From the NCBI GenBank assembly GCA_001563905.1, contig LKMO01000006.1, positions 1 through 35,340 on the forward strand: a DNA stretch of 35,340 bases. Reading direction: 5' to 3'. The stretch's first letter is position 1. Every line of letters begins with the position of its first letter. The DNA comes from Nanohaloarchaea archaeon B1-Br10_U2g19. Lineage in GTDB: Archaea; Nanohalarchaeota; Nanosalinia; Nanosalinales; Nanosalinaceae. Made by a program: the position numbers and the translations under genes. Under the pieces are notes generated by a model. The model searched no databases. It saw only the letters and a list, made by a program, of their open reading frames with translations, and was not told the DNA's origin. Positions 7,322-15,038 of the stretch are shown here, in pieces.

Positions 7322-7903
7322 GTGGTCAAAATGGATATTGAAACAGTTGAAGAGACAGAAGACGTTCTTAAACTCAAAGTTGAAGGTATCAACGAAGCAG
7401 TAGCCAACTCCCTACGACGTTCAATGATGATAAAAGTACCAACACTTGCCATCAAAGAACTAGACGTAGTCAAAAACGAGTCAGGACTTCTTGATGAAGT
7501 ATTAGCAAACAGAGTAGGCCAGATTCCGTTCACAATACCGAAAAACGTTGATGAAGAAAGCCAGGTAAACATAGCACTTACACAGGAAGGACCAGGAACA
7601 GTACTAGCAGAAGACCTGAAAGCAGATAACGATGAAGCAGAGCCTGTAAACCCTGAAACCGTACTAGTAACACTCAAAGAAGATCAAGGATTAGACTTTG
7701 AAGCAACAGCAGTACTAGGAACAGGAGAAGAACACGCCAAACATCAAGGCGGAACAGTAGGATACGAAAAACTGGATGACGAAACATACCAGTTCAGAAT
7801 CGAATCAACCTCAGGCTACAGTAACGAAGACCTTCTCGAGACAGCTATTCAGACACTTAAAGAAGAGCTTGACGTGTTTGAAGAAGCAGTAGCCGAACTT
7901 TAA
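7322..7903 (+). CDS. rpoD: DNA-directed RNA polymerase subunit D, lacking Fe-S cysteines
   Basis: This 193-residue subunit is the archaeal counterpart of bacterial alpha and eukaryotic Rpb3 and pairs with subunit L to start polymerase assembly. The assembly motif EAVANSLRRSMMIKVPTLAI (about 24-43) and RVGQIPF are clear. The protein has no cysteine, so the [4Fe-4S] domain seen in some archaea is lost; only a short acidic segment fills the insert region. GTG 7322 and ATG 7331 are both possible starts, one base or nine bases past the rps11 stop. It is the last gene of the operon, followed by tRNA-Leu. Confidence 0.95.
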   Translation: MVKMDIETVEETEDVLKLKVEGINEAVANSLRRSMMIKVPTLAIKELDVVKNESGLLDEVLANRVGQIPFTIPKNVDEESQVNIALTQEGPGTVLAEDLKADNDEAEPVNPETVLVTLKEDQGLDFEATAVLGTGEEHAKHQGGTVGYEKLDDETYQFRIESTSGYSNEDLLETAIQTLKEELDVFEEAVAEL

Positions 7904-7913
7904 ACATATCTAC

Positions 7914-7925
7914 TTATTTTTCTCT
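7914..7925 (+). terminator. T-rich terminator after rpoD
   Basis: A TTATTTTTCTCT tract lies 10 bp past the rpoD stop and ahead of the tRNA-Leu promoter, in the form of an archaeal U-tract terminator. Confidence 0.4.
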
Positions 7926-7953
7926 ATAATTTCTAACCACAGTTACCGAGTCT

Positions 7954-7963
7954 AGTTTAAACT
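7954..7963 (+). promoter_or_regulatory. TATA box for tRNA-Leu
   Basis: The palindromic AGTTTAAACT is centred about 31 bp before the 5' end of the tRNA gene, so the tRNA probably has its own promoter. Confidence 0.4.
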
Positions 7964-7989
7964 TTTGTAACACCAAATAAGTACAGGCA

Positions 7990-8072
7990 GCCGGGTTAGC
8001 CAAGTGGTCAAAGGCGACGGACTCAAGATCCGTTCCCGCAGGGGTTCACAGGTTCGAGTCCTGTACCCGGCA
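7990..8072 (+). tRNA. tRNA-Leu (CAA)
   Basis: The acceptor stem GCCGGGT (7990-7996) pairs with ACCCGGC (8065-8071), with A8072 as discriminator. The anticodon stem ACGGA/TCCGT holds the loop CTCAAGA, anticodon CAA. A long variable arm (TTCCCGCAGGGGTTC region) marks a class II tRNA, as expected for Leu. The T-loop is TTCGAGT. CCA is not encoded. Confidence 0.95.
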
Positions 8073-8155
8073 AAACCTCAATCTAGCTATAAGAACATAC
8101 ATACAAAAGGCTAGAAATTACTACTGTTTGAGTTCTAATTAAGGAAAATGAAGGG

Positions 8156-8509
8156 TTAGTTATCTCCTAATCCGGATAGTTCGTCTTGAAGAGTCTCTAA
8201 CTCAGAGTGAAGCTCTTCTACAGAGTCATCAATCTCTGATGTTTCATCAGTGTTTTGAGGAGCATAAGTTGCAGTCTGTGCTCCATCTACTTCCGGCATC
8301 TCCATTTCAACGTCTTCAAGTTTGTCGTTCAGTCTGTCAACGTTCTCGTATATTGTGTCGATAGATTTCTCTTTAACGTCTCTGACTTGTGAGAGTACTT
8401 CTGAAGCCTCTCTAATATTTTCTATTATCTGTCTTACGGCTTCTAAGTCTTGTAAAAGTATTTTATAGCCGTCCACTCTTACGTATAGTTGGTCTTCTTC
8501 AGATACCAT
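8156..8509 (-). CDS. Conserved archaeal coiled-coil protein
   Basis: This 117-residue soluble protein begins with a short beta-like stretch (QLYVRVDGYKILLQDLEAVRQ). It continues as a helix through REASEVLSQVRDVKEKSIDTIYENVDRLNDKLEDVEMEMPEV. The pattern 'VRVDxYKxxLxxLExxRxxI...REAxExLxxxRxxKEK' recalls small uncharacterised archaeal proteins of about 90-120 residues. An acidic, low-complexity linker and a short second helix form the C-terminus. It faces away from the tRNA and CWB2 genes. No function is known to me. Confidence 0.7.
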   Translation of the reverse strand: MVSEEDQLYVRVDGYKILLQDLEAVRQIIENIREASEVLSQVRDVKEKSIDTIYENVDRLNDKLEDVEMEMPEVDGAQTATYAPQNTDETSEIDDSVEELHSELETLQDELSGLGDN

Positions 8510-8848
8510 TTCCTTACAAAACTGTTTCTCTACGCCGCTTATTAAAAATAACTTTTTTGGAGAAATGGAAAAGTAGTTTCTCAGAGGTGTTCAAGTTGTC
8601 ATCATCCCTCTTCAGCGTCGAGGATCAGACGATGTCATAAACCTCATCATCGAAAGTAAACAGTTTTATTTGAGGTGTAAACTCCTTTATAGCCTTCCTT
8701 CAGTCACCGGGTATTGTTGAAAAGCATCTCAAACAAAAAGCTTCCTTGAGGTCAAGCACTATAAAGAGTTTATTCCGGCTAAGACTGTCCTAGAGCACAT
8801 CATATCCATTAGGAATATTAAAGCTGGCTCCTATTGAACGGTGTGACC
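8510..8848. other. Intergenic gap with promoter-like box and possible gene relic
   Basis: This 339-bp stretch has no intact gene. It holds a TTATTAAAAATAAC box (8540-8553). One plus-strand frame is open apart from a single TGA (8718-8720) between a TAG at 8574 and a TGA at 8835; its second half reads protein-like (KHYKEFIPAKTVLEHIISIRN). The minus strand also offers a plausible broken frame (EFTPQIKLFTFDDEVYDIV). It could be a decayed gene, a transposase scrap or a non-coding RNA. I cannot decide between them. Confidence 0.35.
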
Positions 8849-9730
8849 ATGAGATTGATTGCTGTATTAGCACTTTCACTGGCTCTAATCTCAGGGGTTG
8901 CTATAACACACGCACAGGAAGAACCACAGGAAATGGAGAACGTTACACTGCTGACGGCGCAAGACTTAGACTTTCTAGTCGCCTCATCCGTATCCAATAA
9001 CTTCCAGTTACCATTGATGCTTACCGACTCTGAAGAGTTATCAGAGGAAGCATTGATGCAAATAGAACAGATTCAGCCTTCAGAAGTTATCGTGATCGGT
9101 GGTCCGGAAGCAGTTTCTGACGAAGTAGTCCAACAGGTAGAAGACCATGAACTTGTAGAAGAAGTAACACAGGTTTATGGAGAAACCGCCTCAGAGACCT
9201 CGGTAGCAGTCTCACAGATGTTCTGGGACGAAGCTGAAGAAGCAGTAGTAGTTCACGGACAGCCTGATCAAACAGCTATTACAGAGATAGCTGAAACCCA
9301 GGTCGAAGGCCCAGTACTTCTATCAATGACTGAACCAGTACCAGAAGAAATGCCTGAAGAAGAACCGGCTCCTGAAGAAGAGAACATGACCGAAGACGAC
9401 GAAGCTGTACCTGAAGAAGAAACACCGCCTGAACCAAACGAAACAGAAGAGCAAACACAGTTAGAAGAAAATGAAACACAAGACGAGATAGAGGAACCTG
9501 TCCTAGAAGAGATTGAACGTCTAGGTGTTCAAAACGTAGTGCTCTACACTGCTGACGAAGCGGTAGCAGAACAGTTAGAAGAACAAGGACTCAACGTTGA
9601 AACAGAAGAAATGCCTGAAGAAGAACCAGAAGAACAGCCTGAAGAGGAAGAGAACGAGAACGGTCTTCTAGAAGAACTTGAAGAAGAGTTCGACGAAGCA
9701 TTCAACGGAGACGAACAGCCTGAAGAATAA
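8849..9730 (+). CDS. Secreted CWB2-like surface protein with acidic tail
   Basis: This protein has a Sec signal peptide (MRLIAVLALSLALISGVAITHAQ) and no later membrane helix. Residues about 30-130 match the cell-wall-binding repeat 2 (CWB2, PF04122) pattern: LTAQDLDFLVASSV, LPLMLTDSEELSEEAL, then VIVIGGPEAVSDEVVQQVE and YGETASETSVAVSQM. A second partial copy (VVVHGQPDQTAI, then VQNVVLYTADEAVAEQLE) follows, separated by a Pro/Glu-rich acidic linker, and the C-terminus is again acidic. CWB2 binds anionic wall polymers in Gram-positives; in archaea its ligand is unknown. I prefer ATG 8849, with GGTG 6 bp upstream and a normal signal peptide, to TTG 8834, which adds only five residues. Confidence 0.75.
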   Translation: MRLIAVLALSLALISGVAITHAQEEPQEMENVTLLTAQDLDFLVASSVSNNFQLPLMLTDSEELSEEALMQIEQIQPSEVIVIGGPEAVSDEVVQQVEDHELVEEVTQVYGETASETSVAVSQMFWDEAEEAVVVHGQPDQTAITEIAETQVEGPVLLSMTEPVPEEMPEEEPAPEEENMTEDDEAVPEEETPPEPNETEEQTQLEENETQDEIEEPVLEEIERLGVQNVVLYTADEAVAEQLEEQGLNVETEEMPEEEPEEQPEEEENENGLLEELEEEFDEAFNGDEQPEE

Positions 9731-9766
9731 GCAACTCCCCTAATTAGACCAACAAAAACCATCTAC

Positions 9767-9785
9767 TTTCCCCTCTTTTTTCTCT
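9767..9785 (+). terminator. T-rich terminator after CWB2-like gene
   Basis: A pyrimidine tract with runs of T (CCCCTCTTTTTTCTC) lies between the stop at 9730 and the aspS promoter, in the form of an archaeal U-tract terminator. Confidence 0.4.
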
Positions 9786-9824
9786 CGAAGCCAATAAAAA
9801 AATAGATGTAGAAAAAATGATACT

Positions 9825-11147
9825 GTGAAGAACCAAATGATTGAAAGAAAATACACTCATGAGATAACATCAGAAGATGAAGGAGAAAAAGTGTCCGTAG
9901 CCGGCTGGGCACACGAAATAAGAGACTTAGGAGGAATAAGCTTCGTAATTTTAAGAGACCGTGAAGGAGAGATACAGATAATATTCAAAGAAGACGACAA
10001 CGAAGAACTATTCGAAAAAGCACAAGAAATAGGTAAAGAAGACGTTATACACGTAACCGGACAGGTATCAGAAAACGACCAAGCACCAGGAAACCGAGAA
10101 ATCCATCCTGAAAGCCTGGAAATAATCAGCAACGCAGAATCACCTCTACCAATGGACATCTCTAAAGATATTGATTCAGATCTTGCAACACGGTTAGACG
10201 CACGTTTCATGGATTTGAGACAGCCAGAAGTACATTCAATCTTCTCGCTTAGAAGCCATATCATCAACGCAATGGAAGAATGGTTCGAAAAAAACGAGTA
10301 CATCAACATTCAGACCCCTACCATCGCCAAAATGGGTGCAGAAGGAGGAGCAGAGCTATTCCCAGTAATCTACTACGACCAAGAAGCTTTCCTAAGCCAG
10401 AGCCCTCAGTTATACAAACAGATGTTAATGGCTGCAGGATTCGACAAAGTATACGAGACCGGTACAGCTTTCAGAGCTGAAGACTTTGCGACAAGCCGGC
10501 ATATCTCAGAGATCTCAATGTTCGATGTTGAACTAGCGTTCATCGAAGACCATCACGACGTAATGGATGTACAGGAAGACTCCCTCAAGTACACACTTGA
10601 AAAAGTACAGGAACGAGCAGCAGACGATCTAGATATTCTAGGAATCGACTTAGAGATTCCTGAAGACGATTTCCCAAGAGTCAGGTTCGAAGAAGCACGT
10701 AGAATACTGAAAGAAGAGTATGACCACGTACCTGAAGACGACAACGACTTAGATACTAAAGGCGAGAAGCTTCTTGGAAAACATTTCGAAGAACAGGGTC
10801 ATCCAGCGTTCTTCGTAGTCGGTTATCCTGATGAAAAGTTCTACTACATGCAGGACGTAGAAGGTGACGACATCGCATCAAGAAAGTTCGACCTGATCTA
10901 CAAAGGCTTAGAGCTATCCTCCGGAGGTCAGAGACAGCATGACTTCGACACACTAATGGAGTACGTACATGAAGAAGGTGCAGATCCAGAGGACTTCTCG
11001 TTCTACCTAGAAAGCTTCAAGTTCGGTATGCCTCCACACGGAGGATACGGTCTTGGTATCGACAGACTGGTAAAACAGATAGCCGAACTAGAGAACGTGA
11101 AAGAAGGTATCCTGTTCCCAAGAACACCGGACAGGCTAACACCTTAA
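9825..11147 (+). CDS. aspS: Aspartyl-tRNA synthetase, non-discriminating type
   Basis: This 440-residue class IIb synthetase charges tRNA-Asp and probably tRNA-Asn with aspartate. The N-terminal OB fold spans about 15-110. Class II motif 2 is [17 protein letters not shown] (about 213-229) and motif 3 is [11 protein letters not shown] (about 405-415); the length and layout are archaeal. In the anticodon-binding domain, His30 (GWAHEIRD) and Pro88 ([10 protein letters not shown]) occupy positions that hold Trp and Lys in the discriminating Thermococcus enzyme. His and Pro mark non-discriminating AspRS, which works with an Asp-tRNA amidotransferase. GTG 9825 fits a leaderless start after AATAAAAAAA; ATG 9837 is the alternative. 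Confidence 0.95.
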   Translation: MKNQMIERKYTHEITSEDEGEKVSVAGWAHEIRDLGGISFVILRDREGEIQIIFKEDDNEELFEKAQEIGKEDVIHVTGQVSENDQAPGNREIHPESLEIISNAESPLPMDISKDIDSDLATRLDARFMDLRQPEVHSIFSLRSHIINAMEEWFEKNEYINIQTPTIAKMGAEGGAELFPVIYYDQEAFLSQSPQLYKQMLMAAGFDKVYETGTAFRAEDFATSRHISEISMFDVELAFIEDHHDVMDVQEDSLKYTLEKVQERAADDLDILGIDLEIPEDDFPRVRFEEARRILKEEYDHVPEDDNDLDTKGEKLLGKHFEEQGHPAFFVVGYPDEKFYYMQDVEGDDIASRKFDLIYKGLELSSGGQRQHDFDTLMEYVHEEGADPEDFSFYLESFKFGMPPHGGYGLGIDRLVKQIAELENVKEGILFPRTPDRLTP

Positions 11148-11149
11148 CT

Positions 11150-11166
11150 CTTTCCTTTTCCTTCTT
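11150..11166 (+). terminator. Pyrimidine-rich terminator after aspS
   Basis: CTTTCCTTTTCCTTCTT directly follows the aspS stop, before the smc promoter, consistent with termination at a U-rich tract. Confidence 0.35.
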
Positions 11167-11174
11167 GTCATAGT

Positions 11175-11183
11175 CTTTTTATT
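11175..11183 (+). promoter_or_regulatory. TATA box for smc
   Basis: CTTTTTATT is centred about 28 bp before the smc ATG. It probably drives smc and the membrane-protein gene 18 bp after it. Confidence 0.4.
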
Positions 11184-11207
11184 CAGTAGGCTGTAAACTG
11201 TTTTTAC

Positions 11208-13733
11208 ATGGCAGAGACCGTTCAGAAACAAGAGACAGAGACCTCTACTAAGATTAACAAGGTCACTTCTAAAGGATTCAAGTCCTTTCAACAAAAGACC
11301 GCCGTACCTTTCTTTGAAGGATTAACAGCGATTGTAGGAGAAAACGGGAACGGTAAAAGCAATATTCTTGACGCCATGAGCTTTGTATTCGGCCGTAGAA
11401 GCTCCAAGATCAGAGCAGAGAAGATGACACAGCTTATCTTCAACGGAGGAGAAAACCGTAAAGCCGCTGACTACGCCCATGTAACCATTTACTTAGACAA
11501 CTCTAGCGGCATCTTCGACGAATTTTTAGAAGAAGACGAAGAAGCCGACGAAATAACTGTAGGCCGTAAAATTACGCGTGCCGGAAGCTCCATGTACAAA
11601 TTCCAGGGAACCAACTGTAAAAAATCAGTTATAGAAGATATCAAACGGAAAGGCAACATCGATCCCGATGGATACCACTTCGTAAGACAGGGAAAAGTAA
11701 CAGAGATTGTTGAACAAAGCGATGTAGATAGAAGAAAAGTAGTTGACGAGCTTTCAGGCGTATCAAAGTTCGATCAGAAGAAAGAAGAAGCTGAAGAAGA
11801 GCTTGAAGAAGTCGAATCCAAGCTTCAAGAACAAGAAATACTTTTAGAAGAGAAAAAGGAATACCTAGAGAAATTAAAAGAGCAGAAAGAACTCGCATTA
11901 AAATACAGAGAACTTGAACAACGTAAAGAAAAACTAGAAGCCTCTACACTAATAGTACGTAAAAGAGCATTATCCAACCAGCTAGCAAACATTAACACTG
12001 ACGTATCCGATAAAAGAGAACGTATAGAAGAACTTGAAGAAGAACTAGAGGAGTTAGACGCTGAAATAGATCAGAAACAGGAAAGAATTGACGAAATTGA
12101 TGAACAGCACTCCTCCGGAATGACGGATGTACAGCATCTGGAGAACCGTATAGAGAAAAAAGAAGGTCAGATAGAGAACAAACGTGACAAAGTAGAAGAT
12201 CTAGAGGAAACCATTCAAGAGCTAGAAAAGATGAAGAACCGTCGGAACACAGGATCCCGAGCAGTCGACGCAGTTCTATCTATGAACAACAACAAGATTT
12301 TAGGTGCCTTCCAAGACCTTATCTCTGCCGACAACCGTTTTGCTGTAGCTGTAGAGACAGCTGCAGGAGGACATATGAAAGACGTTGTTGTAGAAGATAA
12401 AAACACTGCCTTAGATGCTATAAACTATTTGAAAAGAGAGAACATTGGAAGAGCACGGATGCTACCTTTAGACAAGATAAGTACCCGCTCAAAAAGCGCT
12501 AAGTCACAGATGGCTAAGAAAAAGAAAGGCGTAATAGGTTATGCTTCAGAAATAGTTAACTACGATCAGAAATATGCGAAAGCCGTAAACCACGTGTTTT
12601 CAGATACTTTAATTGCAGAAGACCTTGAATCAGTTAAAAATATTGACGGAATCCGTGTTGTAACTCTTGATGGAGACGTAATGTCTCGTGGCGGAGCTAT
12701 GAGCGGAGGTAAGAAAAAGCAACGTAGAAGTAAGAACAAAAAGCTCTCTCAAAGCCTAGATCCGGAGAAAAAGAAAGAAGAGAAAAAAGAAGTAGAGAAA
12801 GAGATAGAGAAACTACAGAAAGATATCGCTGAACTAAAACAGATGAAAGAGAGGAAAGAAGACAAACAAGAAACAGATGAAGACCTAGTTCAAGAGAAAA
12901 AACAGATAAGAAAAGATCTGAGAGAGTTGAGAGACAAGAGACAAGATCTTTACTCAGAGAAACAGAAGATTAAGACCAAAGTTGACGATGTCGGCGGAAA
13001 AAAAGCACGGCTCAAAGCAGAACTAAGCAATGTCGAAGACGATTTAGAGGATTACGACTACGATGAAGACGAACTGCCAGGCCTAGACTCTTCTCCAGAA
13101 GACCTGAAAAAGAAAAAGAAGAAACTACTACGTAAACAGAACTCTATGGGTCCTGTAAACATGAGGGCTATAGACGAGTACAAACAACAGAAAGAAGAGT
13201 TTGACGAGTTTAACGAGAAGATATCCGAGATAAGGAGAGAAAAACTTGAAATTGAAGATATGATTAACGAGATTGAGAAGAAAAAACGGTCCTGTTTCAT
13301 GGAAACCTTAGAACAGTTACAGGAAAGCTTCTCCCGTATCTTCACACAGCTGTTTGACGGCGGTAACGCCGAACTAGTTCTAGAAGATGATGATATAGAC
13401 AAAGGACTGAAAATCAGGGCAGCTCCACCTAAGAAAGATCCTCACATAATACAGGCTTTATCTGGAGGAGAAAAAACTTTAACAGCTATTGCATTCGTAT
13501 TTGCAATCTTGGAGTATGAAGAAAGTCCTTTCTACATCATGGATGAGATAGATGCTGCTTTAGATAAGAAAAACTCAAAGAAGCTTTCAGAGCTACTGAA
13601 AGACTACGCTGATGACAACCAGTTCATAGTTATCAGCCACAACGAGATAACTGTTAGACATGCTGAAAGAGCCTACGGCGTATCTATGAAAGAGGGTGTC
13701 TCTCGTATGAGAAGTATAGATCTAGACGCATAA
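11208..13733 (+). CDS. smc: SMC chromosome-segregation ATPase, short-armed
   Basis: This is the core ATPase of the SMC-ScpAB condensin, which compacts and separates chromosomes. The N-terminal head has GFKSFQ and Walker A GENGNGKSN (44-52; usually GxNGSGKSN), with Q-loop FVRQGKV at 158-164. The first coil spans about 185-345. The hinge spans about 353-500 and contains FAVAVETAAGGHMKDVVVED and the glycine-rich SRGGAMSGGKKK end. The second coil is about 515-690. The C-terminal head has signature LSGGEKT (751) and Walker B FYIMDEIDAALD (775-786). All ATPase motifs are intact, yet the protein is 841 residues against about 1150-1200 for typical SMC, with arms roughly half the normal length. ScpA and ScpB lie downstream. 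Confidence 0.95.
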   Translation: MAETVQKQETETSTKINKVTSKGFKSFQQKTAVPFFEGLTAIVGENGNGKSNILDAMSFVFGRRSSKIRAEKMTQLIFNGGENRKAADYAHVTIYLDNSSGIFDEFLEEDEEADEITVGRKITRAGSSMYKFQGTNCKKSVIEDIKRKGNIDPDGYHFVRQGKVTEIVEQSDVDRRKVVDELSGVSKFDQKKEEAEEELEEVESKLQEQEILLEEKKEYLEKLKEQKELALKYRELEQRKEKLEASTLIVRKRALSNQLANINTDVSDKRERIEELEEELEELDAEIDQKQERIDEIDEQHSSGMTDVQHLENRIEKKEGQIENKRDKVEDLEETIQELEKMKNRRNTGSRAVDAVLSMNNNKILGAFQDLISADNRFAVAVETAAGGHMKDVVVEDKNTALDAINYLKRENIGRARMLPLDKISTRSKSAKSQMAKKKKGVIGYASEIVNYDQKYAKAVNHVFSDTLIAEDLESVKNIDGIRVVTLDGDVMSRGGAMSGGKKKQRRSKNKKLSQSLDPEKKKEEKKEVEKEIEKLQKDIAELKQMKERKEDKQETDEDLVQEKKQIRKDLRELRDKRQDLYSEKQKIKTKVDDVGGKKARLKAELSNVEDDLEDYDYDEDELPGLDSSPEDLKKKKKKLLRKQNSMGPVNMRAIDEYKQQKEEFDEFNEKISEIRREKLEIEDMINEIEKKKRSCFMETLEQLQESFSRIFTQLFDGGNAELVLEDDDIDKGLKIRAAPPKKDPHIIQALSGGEKTLTAIAFVFAILEYEESPFYIMDEIDAALDKKNSKKLSELLKDYADDNQFIVISHNEITVRHAERAYGVSMKEGVSRMRSIDLDA

Positions 13734-13751
13734 CGCACAAGTGATTACAAA

Positions 13752-14165
13752 ATGGAATCTTACGAGCACTTCATTATTTCAGCAGTTGTAAGCCTTCCTC
13801 TAATTTACATGGTTGCAGGTTTTCCTGGTATAGTTTTGTTTACAGCCTACTGGCTTTACAGCATTGCTGCAGGCACTTTAATTGATCTGGACCACTTTAT
13901 AATCTCCACTATAAGAGATAGGAACTTTAAGGAGGTTAGATTAGCTTTTTCAAGTCCTAAAAAGATTTTAACAGACAACAACGAAGCTCTGGACAACACT
14001 ATACCAGAATGGAGCCGTTATATAAGCCATGTAGTCATACTTATAGGTTTTCCTCTACTGCTACTGAATTATAGTACAGTTCTAGCTGAGTTAACGTTCG
14101 CGGTTCTCCTAGTACATCTCATATCTGATATCTACGGTAGCTATAGAGAGTATTATTTAGAATAG
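13752..14165 (+). CDS. YdjM-like membrane protein (putative metal-dependent hydrolase)
   Basis: This 137-residue integral membrane protein has about four hydrophobic helices (roughly 8-28, 32-45, 88-108 and 110-128). Histidine and aspartate residues at helix ends (YEHFIIS, GTLIDLDHFI, YISHVVI, VHLISDIYG) match the pattern of the YdjM/DUF457 family of membrane-bound putative metal-dependent hydrolases, although it is shorter than most. It starts 18 bp after smc and is probably co-transcribed; 104 bp then separates it from scpA. Whether it has any link to chromosome segregation is unknown. Confidence 0.5.
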   Translation: MESYEHFIISAVVSLPLIYMVAGFPGIVLFTAYWLYSIAAGTLIDLDHFIISTIRDRNFKEVRLAFSSPKKILTDNNEALDNTIPEWSRYISHVVILIGFPLLLLNYSTVLAELTFAVLLVHLISDIYGSYREYYLE

Positions 14166-14269
14166 AACCGGTCTACCAACCATACTTGTTAAATAGTAGA
14201 AATGTCTAAAAACATTGTTAGAGGGATTCAGTAAGAGGGGTTTTAGAATCAAGCATGGTTTGAGACATA

Positions 14270-14995
14270 ATGGAACAGTATGAAATCAACGAACTAGCAG
14301 AGCAGCCCTGGGAAGAAACACTTGAAGTACTAACAGCAGATATGGATCCTCACAGTATAGATATCTGTCTTCTAACAGAGAGATACCGCGAATATATTCA
14401 AGAGCTTCAAGAGTTTGATCTGGAAGTTCCTGCACGCGCCGTAAGACTTTGTGCCGCACTTCTGAAAATAAAGACTTTAGCGGTTGCAGGAGAAGAAGTT
14501 GTAGAGGAAGAACCAGAAAACCCTATGGACTTTGAAGAGGAGGAAGAGTTTCTTGAAGACGAAGTCTATGAAGATCCTGAACCCTCACTTGAGACCGGTC
14601 CGGATTTAGATATACCTGTAAAACCTCGGCCACGTAGAAGAATGAGTCTTGACGAACTTAAAACTGCTTTAAACGATGCTTTAGAAGTTAAAGAGAGGCG
14701 TGAGGAGAGAAGAGAGCTGCGACAACAGATGGATGATCCTGTTGATATCGATGAGAAAAGTCTTGAAGAGAAGGTCAACTCTTTGTTTTCACGTGTTACC
14801 TCACTTGTATCTTCAAAAAGCAGGGAACGAATACCGTTCAACAACTTGGTAGAGAACGGTGATAAAGAGGAGAAGATCGAGAAGTTTCTACACGTACTAC
14901 ATCTAGAGAATGAACAGAAAGTAGAATGTATACAAGATGAATGGTTAGGCGACCTAGAAGTAAAGCCTCAACAGAAACCCGAGGTATTCAACTAA
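14270..14995 (+). CDS. scpA: Segregation and condensation protein A
   Basis: This 241-residue kleisin bridges the two SMC heads and carries ScpB. The N-terminal segment PWEETLEVLTADMDPHSIDICLLTERYREYIQELQEFDLEVPARAVRLCAALLKIKTLAV (about 13-72) is the standard ScpA N-domain that binds the SMC neck. The middle is an acidic linker with RPRRRMSLDEL. The C-terminal winged helix (KSRERIPFNNLVE...KFLHVLHLENEQKVECIQDEWLGDLEV) binds the SMC cap. Length is normal. It is followed 43 bp later by scpB. Confidence 0.93.
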   Translation: MEQYEINELAEQPWEETLEVLTADMDPHSIDICLLTERYREYIQELQEFDLEVPARAVRLCAALLKIKTLAVAGEEVVEEEPENPMDFEEEEEFLEDEVYEDPEPSLETGPDLDIPVKPRPRRRMSLDELKTALNDALEVKERREERRELRQQMDDPVDIDEKSLEEKVNSLFSRVTSLVSSKSRERIPFNNLVENGDKEEKIEKFLHVLHLENEQKVECIQDEWLGDLEVKPQQKPEVFN

Positions 14996-15038
14996 AAATG
15001 TATCTATCTTTTTCAATAAACAGGTCTGTACAGTAGTT

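Noticed and set aside
8718-8720. In-frame TGA as recoded codon (selenocysteine-like)
   Set aside because: There is no Sec insertion element, no known selenoprotein match and a TAG also breaks the frame; decay or chance is simpler.
8834-8848. TTG start for the CWB2-like protein
   Set aside because: It adds five polar residues before the signal peptide; ATG 8849 has a GGTG site at the right distance and gives a normal signal.
9340-9730. Glu/Pro-rich repeats at the end of the CWB2-like gene as a mobile repeat
   Set aside because: The repetition is low-complexity codon usage (GAAGAA and CCTGAA) without fixed unit length or flanking repeats.
10756-10953. Cys/Arg-rich minus-strand frames inside aspS and other genes
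   Set aside because: These are opposite-strand shadows of conserved genes with no start signals or family similarity.
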